A DNA stretch of 6,358 bases from Candidatus Omnitrophota bacterium (GTDB taxonomy: Bacteria > Omnitrophota > Gorgyraeia > 2-02-FULL-51-18): NCBI GenBank assembly GCA_023247935.1, contig JAHFFM010000117.1, forward strand, positions 1-6,358, in the 5' to 3' direction. How positions within the stretch are numbered: the stretch's first letter is position 1; every line of letters begins with the position of its first letter. This document shows, one piece after another, positions 1-5,680 of the stretch. A program made the position numbers and the translations under genes. The notes below the pieces were generated by a model. It was not told where the DNA came from. It saw nothing but the letters and a program-made list of their open reading frames with translations, and did not search any database.

Positions 1-560
1 TAAAAATAAAAGAGTTTCGCGAAAAAATCAAAATCCATGCAGTACTGATATTTTTTTTCGAAGGCTGCCTTTTCAGCCGTTTGCGCCCGCCAAAAAACTC
101 CGGGCTGGGCAAATGGCATTTTACAAAAATATTTCTCGAAACTTGTTTGAGGATCCGCTTTAATGATCCCCGGCGCATATTTCCCGCCTTCAAAAATTTG
201 ACGCACATCACTGCAAATCCATTGCACTTCCGGATGCCTGAGAAAAAAATCAGCGACACTGGATAAAGCGCCCGGCAAAAGATAATCATCGCTATTGAGA
301 TAAGCCAGGATACTGCCGGTCGATTTTTTAATCCCGGCTTCAATGGCGGCCGCCTGTCCCCCATCCGGACCGCTTTGCCAATAATGAATCTTCGACTCGT
401 ATTTTTTGATAATCTCGACGGAGCCGTCACGACTGCCTCCATCCATGACGAGGTACTCCAAGTTAGGATAACCTTGCTCTAAGACCGAGCGAATGGTTTC
501 TTCGAGAAAACGCGCCTGATTATAAGAAGGCGTGATAATGCTGATTTTAGGAAAATTAAT
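1..560 (-). CDS. Family 2 glycosyltransferase, C-terminus cut by window edge, apparent ATT start
   Basis: The frame reads 186 codons without a stop from 560 to the window edge and translates as a textbook GT2 enzyme. KISIITPSYNQARFLEETI (5-23) is the first strand and helix, LEYLVMDGGSRDGS (34-47) the UDP-binding strand, GPDGGQAAAI (64-73) the next conserved loop, YLNSDDYLLPGAL (87-99) the SDD metal motif, FAQPGVFWR (150-158) the acceptor loop and MDFDFF (175-180) the catalytic acid region. No ATG, GTG or TTG lies between the in-frame TGA at 576-578 and the first strand. ATT at 558-560 falls exactly where methionine is expected and overlaps the upstream TAA by one base. An in-frame ATG at codon 39 would remove the first half of the nucleotide-binding site, so it is unlikely. 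Only a weak GGTGG lies upstream, so translation probably depends on coupling. Family proteins usually run to 250-330 residues. Confidence 0.88.
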   Translation of the reverse strand, partial: MNFPKISIITPSYNQARFLEETIRSVLEQGYPNLEYLVMDGGSRDGSVEIIKKYESKIHYWQSGPDGGQAAAIEAGIKKSTGSILAYLNSDDYLLPGALSSVADFFLRHPEVQWICSDVRQIFEGGKYAPGIIKADPQTSFEKYFCKMPFAQPGVFWRAQTAEKAAFEKKYQYCMDFDFFAKLFYF

Positions 561-1596
561 AGTACCACCCGTACTTCAACAGCTTTTTTTCCAAGTAAAG
601 GAAAGGCTTGGAGTCGATGGTACTTTGAACGTACTTGTGGAATAATTTGTTCGCCAGCGACGGTTTAGGGTATTTCATTTGATAATCTGGGTTTAATTTA
701 CCGATCGCTTTTGCCGCGGCGATAATTTTTTTCCAATCGGCGGACCAGATATCTTGCCTCGAAAAGAAATCAGCACCATGCTGATCGATCAACTGAAGCA
801 ATTCAAGATCAAAATAATACAAATTTTCCTCGATCACGCTCGAGATGTCGATGCCCAACTCCTCCCAACCTTTAAACCAATGCTCGGGACAAGGTTTTGT
901 GGGATTAAACGTCATAGAATTCATGTAACCATACATCCGGTAAATACCGATATCCGACAGTTTTTTAATAACCGCTTTTTCCTTCGCGCGATACAACCGG
1001 TGCTTGGACTCCGTTCTTTCCCAATGACAAAATTGATAATGCAGGCACACGATCTCATTCAAATAAATTTTCTTTTTGGCGTCCAGCGGTGTATAAGCCA
1101 TGTGAAAGCCTTGCTCCCCCACCTCCGGAATCTCCGAAACGCCGTCATCCACCCAAATCGAGCGATAAGGCGGGCCAAAAACCTTGGGATCTGTCACGCG
1201 GTATTGATGAACGTCTTTCCATAAAGTCACCCATTGAAAATTAATCAACGTTCCGGGTTCCGCGTCCAAAACCGTCTGCCATTCCCGGCTCTTCAACACA
1301 TTGGCGGATAAAATTTCATCCGCGTCCAGCGCCACAATAATTCTTTTATCGCATTGGATCTTTCTGGCTTCCGCGAACACAAAACGCCTTTTAAAATCGT
1401 AGCGCATCGGCTTGTCAATTTTATGCAAAATGACCTTGGGATACTTTTTATAAATCGCGGTGGCATCCGTCAAGCCCGTCATCTCATCCATCACGATAAT
1501 GTGATCGGCAAAACGGCTCGAAGTCGCCAAAAAACGATCCATCATCCATGTTTCGTCTTTGGCGCAGGTCACCACAATCACTTGAGTGCCGTTCAT
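556..1596 (-). CDS. GT2-like glycosyltransferase with DADE motif
   Basis: The start is placed at the ATG at 1596, giving 346 residues. This ATG overlaps the upstream TGA in an ATGA, and the protein then begins with VIVVTCAKDETWMM, the expected first strand. A longer version from an ATG at 1671 adds 25 residues that only translate the end of the upstream gene in another frame. IIVMDEMTGLTDAT (33-46) is a GT2-like nucleotide-binding region, and IIVALDADEIL (86-96) carries the metal-binding DxD-type motif, with basic FKRRFVFAEARK (68-79) before it, as in WaaE/LgtF-like transferases. The rest is unfamiliar, aromatic and His-rich in the middle (CLHYQFCHWER) and ends KYGWYY. There is no signal peptide or membrane helix. 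The role is sugar transfer to a cytoplasmic glycan intermediate; donor and acceptor are unknown. The TAA stop overlaps the proposed ATT start of the next gene by one base. Confidence 0.87.
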   Translation of the reverse strand: MNGTQVIVVTCAKDETWMMDRFLATSSRFADHIIVMDEMTGLTDATAIYKKYPKVILHKIDKPMRYDFKRRFVFAEARKIQCDKRIIVALDADEILSANVLKSREWQTVLDAEPGTLINFQWVTLWKDVHQYRVTDPKVFGPPYRSIWVDDGVSEIPEVGEQGFHMAYTPLDAKKKIYLNEIVCLHYQFCHWERTESKHRLYRAKEKAVIKKLSDIGIYRMYGYMNSMTFNPTKPCPEHWFKGWEELGIDISSVIEENLYYFDLELLQLIDQHGADFFSRQDIWSADWKKIIAAAKAIGKLNPDYQMKYPKPSLANKLFHKYVQSTIDSKPFLYLEKKLLKYGWYY

Positions 1597-2513
1597 CGAG
1601 AGAAGCTCTTTCCTTTTAAGAAACGTTTCAGTTCGCGGATCAAAAAGCGGCCTCGTGCGGCCGAAAGCCATTTCTTTTGTTCAGCGGTTTGCGCCCGTCG
1701 CTTGGCCAGGTGGAAATAGCGCCAAAACAACTCCCGCTTCCCCTCTCTAAAAGTCGTCGCATCTAAAATAGTCGTCATGGTTTGCCACATTTTTTGATCC
1801 AGCTCTTTCTGAATTTTGGATTCGTCCCTATTTTTATCATCCGTCATGTAGCCAAGAACTGTTCGGCCTAAAAGCTCATTTTGTTCCAAGAAATCATCCT
1901 GACGCCAGGTATTCCACATGTAATTATCTTCATGCTGTCTGTACCGGGCGAACGATTCGCGCACTTCTATCACTGGAAAACGGCCGGCGATCCGGTACCA
2001 AAACTCCGCGTCAGCGCTGTATTCAAATCTTTCGTCAAAACCTCCGACAGACTCGACGATTTGACGGGACCAACAATTCCCCGAAGTCATGGGAAGCGCT
2101 AAATTCCGCACCGTATCCAATCCCTTAGGATGAAACTCCGCCGGCCGGCCGATCGATCCGTTTTGCAGAATCAAAGACGGTTCGCGCAGTCCCGACAAAA
2201 AATCTAATAAGCGCGCGACGCCCCCGTCCACATAAACATCATCCGAACACAAGAGACTCATCCATTGCCCACGCGCGTAGGAAATGGCTTTATTCCAATT
2301 TTTTACCATGCCGAGATTGGTGTTGTTGCGATAAAGACAAGTGTTCGGAAATGCTTGGAGCTTGCTTTTTAATTCAGAAAAAATTTTTAAGTCGGAGCCG
2401 TTGTCTACGACCACGATCTCAACTTGATCGGACCAAACGTTCACACTCCGCACAGCTTCTTCGACCAAAGCCACGCGATTCCAAGTCGGAATCAAAACGG
2501 ATAAAAGCGGCAA
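1593..2513 (-). CDS. Family 2 glycosyltransferase (GT-A fold), TTG start
   Basis: This 306-residue protein opens with LSVLIPTWNR (4-13), the first strand of GT2 enzymes. VVVDNGS (34-40) is the nucleotide-binding motif and CSDDVY (89-94) the metal-binding DxD equivalent. GGFDERFEYSADAEFWYR (157-174) is the acceptor-side region with the likely catalytic acid cluster at Asp168/Glu170, followed by YRQHEDN (191-197). The C-terminal 100 residues are basic and rich in Arg/Lys (for example LIRELKRFLKGK); this could help peripheral membrane attachment, but no membrane segment is seen. It would transfer a sugar from an NDP-sugar to the growing glycan at the cytoplasmic face. The start is TTG: between it and the upstream in-frame stop at 2553-2555 there is no ATG or GTG, and an AAGGAA site lies 10 bases before it. 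It follows the SDR stop by 4 bases and ends in an ATGA overlap with the next gene. Confidence 0.92.
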   Translation of the reverse strand: MPLLSVLIPTWNRVALVEEAVRSVNVWSDQVEIVVVDNGSDLKIFSELKSKLQAFPNTCLYRNNTNLGMVKNWNKAISYARGQWMSLLCSDDVYVDGGVARLLDFLSGLREPSLILQNGSIGRPAEFHPKGLDTVRNLALPMTSGNCWSRQIVESVGGFDERFEYSADAEFWYRIAGRFPVIEVRESFARYRQHEDNYMWNTWRQDDFLEQNELLGRTVLGYMTDDKNRDESKIQKELDQKMWQTMTTILDATTFREGKRELFWRYFHLAKRRAQTAEQKKWLSAARGRFLIRELKRFLKGKSFSR

Positions 2514-2517
2514 AGCT

Positions 2518-3405
2518 TTATTGTTCCTTGAATATCGCGGCCAAACCGTGTTTTAACGAGACGTATTTTGGCTTCCAGCCGGGCACCACGGGATAGGCAT
2601 GTTTGGGATTCATAAATTCTTCATCCCGGTACGGCCTCCCTCCCCATTGCACCTTTATTTTTTTTCCTCTGGCCTGAGAATAAATTTGAACCACTTCTCT
2701 TAACGAAAGAAAACGGCTCAGACCGATACAATAGTTGCTCTCAAGACGGCTGGACGAGGAATGGATAAGAGCGATCAGGCGAAGATATGCCCCCACGACA
2801 TCCTCCAGGTGAACGAGATTCATTTTTTGACGACCCGGGGACATCGCGAGCGTTTCACCCGTGGCGACCGCCCGATCCAACCAGTAAAATAATTTTTTAC
2901 GACGATCACCAGGGCCATACGTGTCGTACAATTCCATTGTCACTACTTTCAACGCATTTGAATTTTGATAAAATTTTAAAATATCTTCAAATGCCTGCTT
3001 GGTCGCGGCATAAAGCGACGCCGGCATGCCCGCTTGATTGTCGTGGCGCTGCCAAAAGGTTCCGGTATTGATAAACCAGGGGACGCCCGCTTGGGCGGCG
3101 GCGTCCGCCAGCCGAAGTCCCAGAGAAATATTGGATTCCAAGAGCGGCGCGATATCTTCGGTTTTGTGACTGGCGACAAAATAACCGGCCAAATGAATCA
3201 CGCCATTAATCTTTAGCCGGCGAAACTGTTTGGCGAGAGCCAACGCCTCCCCGGGGTCTTTCAGCGGGATTCCTAAATTTTTTATTTTTTTAATAGGCGT
3301 ATTTTTGCGCGTGAGGCAATAAACACGATGCTTGCCGCGGCGTGTCAATTGCCGGCACAATTCAGAGCCGATAAATCCCGTTCCGCCGGTGACTAATAAA
3401 TTCAT
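2518..3405 (-). CDS. NAD(P)-dependent nucleotide-sugar reductase/epimerase (extended SDR)
   Basis: This complete 295-residue extended SDR begins with the Rossmann motif VTGGTGFIG (5-13). HLAGYF (71-76) follows the fourth strand. Tyr132 and Lys136 in LYAATK form the catalytic YxxxK pair. The usual SSxxVYG segment is replaced by NTGTFWQ (113-119), so Thr114 likely takes the role of the active-site serine. DTYGPGD (161-167) and NLVHLEDVVGAYL (196-208) are nucleotide-sugar SDR landmarks. The C-terminal WGGRPYRDEEFMNP segment and PGWKPK are substrate-domain features that I associate with CDP- or dTDP-deoxysugar synthases/reductases of the RfbJ type, though this is only a resemblance. It probably reduces or epimerises the keto sugar made by the upstream enzymes. 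The ATG shares ATGA with the RmlC-like stop and has a good GAGGGA site 5 bases upstream. The stop is TAA, 4 bases before the next gene. Confidence 0.92.
   Translation of the reverse strand: MNLLVTGGTGFIGSELCRQLTRRGKHRVYCLTRKNTPIKKIKNLGIPLKDPGEALALAKQFRRLKINGVIHLAGYFVASHKTEDIAPLLESNISLGLRLADAAAQAGVPWFINTGTFWQRHDNQAGMPASLYAATKQAFEDILKFYQNSNALKVVTMELYDTYGPGDRRKKLFYWLDRAVATGETLAMSPGRQKMNLVHLEDVVGAYLRLIALIHSSSSRLESNYCIGLSRFLSLREVVQIYSQARGKKIKVQWGGRPYRDEEFMNPKHAYPVVPGWKPKYVSLKHGLAAIFKEQ
2524..2529 (-). promoter_or_regulatory. Ribosome binding site AAGGAA supporting the TTG start
   Basis: AAGGAA on the minus strand lies 10 bases before TTG at 2513, inside the last codons of the upstream SDR. TTG is the only usual start codon in the short open stretch before the GT2 first strand. 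Confidence 0.55.
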
Positions 3406-3956
3406 GCCTTTCCCTCAAAAGGACTCACAAACCCTTGAAAACCCGGCCAGTTTTTATCTTTTTCGGAAAGAATCGGCTGAGCGATGGGCCATTTAAAATT
3501 TGCCGAATCCCAACGGATCCCCTGATCATGCGATGGGGAAAACACTTCCCCGACCTGATAAACCATGGTGCTGGATTCGCTCAACACCAAAAACGCGTGC
3601 GCGACTCCCTTGGGCAGGTAAAGCGCTGTCCTGTTGCTATCCGAAAGATTTTTTGAAAAACATTGTCCAAAGGTCGGAGAGTGCTTGCGAATATCCAAAA
3701 CGACATCCAAAACTTCCCCCTGAGCCACCCAAACGATTTTTTCCATCGCCATCGGGGGCGCTTGATAATGAAAACCCCTCAAAACATTCTTGAGAGACAC
3801 CGAGAAAAAAGTTTCTTTGCATGGAAAATGAATCGCGTGTTTGGCAAAAACATCCGAATTAAAAATTTTAACAAAACGACCGCGAGCGTCCGAAAATTCC
3901 TCCAAAGAAATGACGTGCACTCCCTCGATGGGAGTTTTTTCTATTTTGAGAGCCAT
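3402..3956 (-). CDS. RmlC/RfbC-like cupin, dTDP-4-dehydrorhamnose 3,5-epimerase family protein
   Basis: The 184-residue length and motif order match the RmlC cupin family, which epimerises C3 and/or C5 of 4-keto-6-deoxy nucleotide sugars. DARGRFVKIF (23-32) is the substrate-binding N-terminal motif. VLRGFHYQ (58-65) carries the catalytic base His63. LPKGVAHAFLVL (114-125) carries the second conserved His120. GIRWDS (146-151), FKWP (154-157) and LSEKD (163-167) complete the pattern. The position of the catalytic Tyr (Tyr132 in M. tuberculosis RmlC, in a YNP context) is Phe139 in VFSP. True 3,5-epimerase activity on the rhamnose precursor is therefore uncertain; a 3-only or 5-only epimerase or a changed substrate is possible. 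No RmlA, RmlB or RmlD gene is visible nearby. The ATG lies 16 bases inside the transketolase gene with a strong AAGGGA site 7 bases upstream. The TGA stop shares an ATGA with the next gene. Confidence 0.93.
   Translation of the reverse strand: MALKIEKTPIEGVHVISLEEFSDARGRFVKIFNSDVFAKHAIHFPCKETFFSVSLKNVLRGFHYQAPPMAMEKIVWVAQGEVLDVVLDIRKHSPTFGQCFSKNLSDSNRTALYLPKGVAHAFLVLSESSTMVYQVGEVFSPSHDQGIRWDSANFKWPIAQPILSEKDKNWPGFQGFVSPFEGKA
3411..3416 (-). promoter_or_regulatory. Ribosome binding site GAGGGA for the second SDR gene
   Basis: GAGGGA on the minus strand lies 5 bases before the ATG at 3405, within the last codons of the RmlC-like gene. It fixes the ATGA-overlap start. Confidence 0.65.
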
Positions 3957-4867
3957 TTTTTAATCCCTTGAAATATTTTATCCGGGGAAAGCCCCGCCTG
4001 TTGTTTCAAATAATCCTGCGTTCCTACGTGAGTCAAAAGATGGTCCGGCGTCGCGAAACTAAGAAAGCGAATGGCGTTGTTTCCCGTCTCAAGAACACAA
4101 CGCGACACCGCGTCCGCCAACCCTCCCTCGGAGGTATGCTCCTCTAAGGTCACGACGTGCTTGGTCAGACCCGACCAAAAAGCGATCGCTTTCCGATCCA
4201 GAGGCTTTAAGGTATGAAAACTCAACACCGCCGCACTGATTCCTATTTTTTCCATTCGTTCGGCAAGCTCCATGGCCGTTTTCAGCATTCCACCGGTGCT
4301 CATCAAACACAATCGGCGCCCTTGGCGAAGCACCAGCGCCTTTCCGATCTTAAAATTCTTGGGCATCTGAGAATGAACCGTCGGCTCCCCCGCTTTTCCG
4401 AGTCTCAAATAACAAGGGCCGTTCATTTTCATCATCGCTTCGGTGGCAAGCCTGGTTTCCGCGGGATCTCCCGGCGCGATTACCGTCATGCCCGGAAGCG
4501 TTTTCATAACCGCCAAATCTTCCAGCGCGTAATGCGTGTAGCCCAAAGATCCGTAAGCCATTCCTCCGCCCACCGACACTATTTTGACATTGGCTTTGTG
4601 ATAGCACACATCGTTTCGCACCTGTTCCAAACAGCGCAACGTTGGGAAATTGGCGATCGAGTAAGTGAGCGCGACTTTTCCGGAAAGCGCCAAGCCTGCC
4701 GCGACACTGGTCATGTTTTGTTCGGAAACTCCCATATTCACAAAGCGGTCGGGAAATTGTTTGATAAATGGCTCTAACACCGAATAGCCAAGATCACCTG
4801 TCAAAAGATACACACGAGGATCGCGTTTGGCGATACTGCACAGCGCTTCTACAAAAGCTTTTCTCAT
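3941..4867 (-). CDS. Transketolase-like C-terminal subunit (pyrimidine-binding and C-terminal domains)
   Basis: This 308-residue partner begins at the ATGA overlap with the N-terminal subunit and ends in TAG. The pyrimidine-binding domain covers about residues 1-165. Glu49 in GVSEQNM (46-52) is the catalytic glutamate that activates the thiamine ring. YTHYALEDLAVM (110-121) contains His112, equivalent to the conserved GPTH histidine. The transketolase C-terminal domain follows from about 175, with EEHTSEGGL (242-250). Compared from memory with E. coli TktA, the positions for acceptor binding differ: GGGMAYGSLGYTH replaces the HDSIGLGEDGPTH stretch, giving Gly100 for His461 and Leu108 for Asp469. 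Lys158 stands near Arg520. Cofactor chemistry therefore looks intact while the acceptor site looks changed. Similar split pairs resemble DXS and the E1 subunits of 2-oxoacid dehydrogenases, but I see no lipoyl or E2 partner here. The last 16 bases overlap the next gene. Confidence 0.93.
   Translation of the reverse strand: MRKAFVEALCSIAKRDPRVYLLTGDLGYSVLEPFIKQFPDRFVNMGVSEQNMTSVAAGLALSGKVALTYSIANFPTLRCLEQVRNDVCYHKANVKIVSVGGGMAYGSLGYTHYALEDLAVMKTLPGMTVIAPGDPAETRLATEAMMKMNGPCYLRLGKAGEPTVHSQMPKNFKIGKALVLRQGRRLCLMSTGGMLKTAMELAERMEKIGISAAVLSFHTLKPLDRKAIAFWSGLTKHVVTLEEHTSEGGLADAVSRCVLETGNNAIRFLSFATPDHLLTHVGTQDYLKQQAGLSPDKIFQGIKKWLSK
3964..3969 (-). promoter_or_regulatory. Ribosome binding site AAGGGA for the RmlC-like gene
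   Basis: AAGGGA on the minus strand lies 7 bases before the ATG at 3956. It sits inside the coding end of the transketolase C-terminal subunit and supports the start that overlaps that gene by 16 bases. Confidence 0.7.
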
Positions 4868-5679
4868 GACTTGGAATGAATCTCGTCCAGAGCGCTGAGA
4901 AGTTGCTCCGCTGTCAGGGACTGATAATGCCAGGCCAGTTTATTTTCCATAAAGGAAACGCCCTTGCCCTTCACCGTATGCGCGATCAAACAACTGGGTT
5001 TCCCTGCCTTCCAAGGAAGGCGTTTGAATGCTTTGGCTAAACGCGTGTGATCATGCCCATTCACTTCCTCGACCGACCAACCAAACGCGCGCCATTTTTG
5101 AGCCAGAGGTTCCAAGCCCAACACGTCTTTGACACTTCCAAAGCTCTGAATTTTGTTGTAGTCGACAATCACTGTCAACCGATCCAAGCGGTGATGCGCC
5201 GCGAATAAAGCCGCCTCCCACGTGGAGCCTTCATCGCATTCGCCGTCACTGATCAGCACAAACACCCGGTTCTTTTTTTTATCCTTTTGAGCGGCGAGCG
5301 CCATCCCGCAACCTAATCCGAGCCCATGCCCTAAAGAACCGGTCGACACTTCAACACCAGGAACTCCGTGATGAGTCGCATGCCCCGCCAGACTCGATCC
5401 ATTTTGACAAAAAGTGTTTAATTTCTTTTTTGCAAAAAATCCCCGTTCCGCCAGTACCGCGTACAAAGCCGCGGCCGCGTGTCCCTTGCTTAAAATAAAA
5501 CGATCGCGATCCGGCCAAGCCGGCTTTAAAGGGTTTACTTTTAAAACTTCCCCATAAAGCACCGCCAAAATATCGGCGACCGACAAGCAAGAACCCACAT
5601 GCGCCGCTTTGGCGTGACTTGTCATGCGAAGAATGCTTTCGCGGACACACCGAGCCATTTTTTGAGAGGCTGACTTCAT
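4864..5679 (-). CDS. Transketolase-like N-terminal subunit (thiamine-diphosphate binding)
   Basis: This 271-residue protein is the length of stand-alone N-terminal transketolase halves and ends where the pyrimidine-binding domain would begin. His27 (AAHVGS) and LSKGHAAA (63-70) match the conserved N-terminal His motifs. STGSLGHGLG (112-121) matches the TGxLGQG loop. The ThDP/Mg motif runs from SDGECDEGS (144-152) to DYNK (173-176), with Asp145 and Asn175 as likely metal ligands. KGKGVSFMENKLAWH (237-251) ends in a His expected near the active site. The ATG follows the upstream TAA by one base, and the TGA stop shares an ATGA with the next gene, so the two halves should be made together and form one enzyme. 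Split transketolases move two-carbon ketol units. In this sugar locus the acceptor may be a nucleotide sugar rather than a pentose phosphate; that is inference. A ribosome binding site is weak (ACGGTAAA directly before the ATG). Confidence 0.93.
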   Translation of the reverse strand: MKSASQKMARCVRESILRMTSHAKAAHVGSCLSVADILAVLYGEVLKVNPLKPAWPDRDRFILSKGHAAAALYAVLAERGFFAKKKLNTFCQNGSSLAGHATHHGVPGVEVSTGSLGHGLGLGCGMALAAQKDKKKNRVFVLISDGECDEGSTWEAALFAAHHRLDRLTVIVDYNKIQSFGSVKDVLGLEPLAQKWRAFGWSVEEVNGHDHTRLAKAFKRLPWKAGKPSCLIAHTVKGKGVSFMENKLAWHYQSLTAEQLLSALDEIHSKS

Positions 5680-5680
5680 T

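Noticed and set aside
81..266. Plus-strand open frame of 61 codons near the left edge
   Set aside because: It is antisense to the partial GT2 gene at 1..560, whose translation has all GT2 motifs; the plus-strand product has no recognisable features.
754..1224. Plus-strand open frame of 156 codons
   Set aside because: It lies wholly antisense to the DADE glycosyltransferase, looks like low-quality shadow protein and breaks the uniform minus-strand operon.
4214..4777. Plus-strand open frame of 187 codons
   Set aside because: It is antisense to the transketolase C-terminal subunit; the His- and Arg-rich composition is typical of a reverse-strand shadow.
5107..5250. SDG instead of GDG at the start of the ThDP motif as a defect
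   Set aside because: The metal-binding Asp145 and Asn175 are in place with the usual 30-residue spacing, and SDG is, to my recollection, common in stand-alone N-terminal subunits.
5273..5280. Run of eight A on the coding strand in the transketolase N-subunit, and a similar run at 51-58 in the leftmost glycosyltransferase, as phase-variable tracts
   Set aside because: Both runs encode ordinary Lys codons in frame, and eight bases is short for a contingency tract. The sequence gives no sign of switching.
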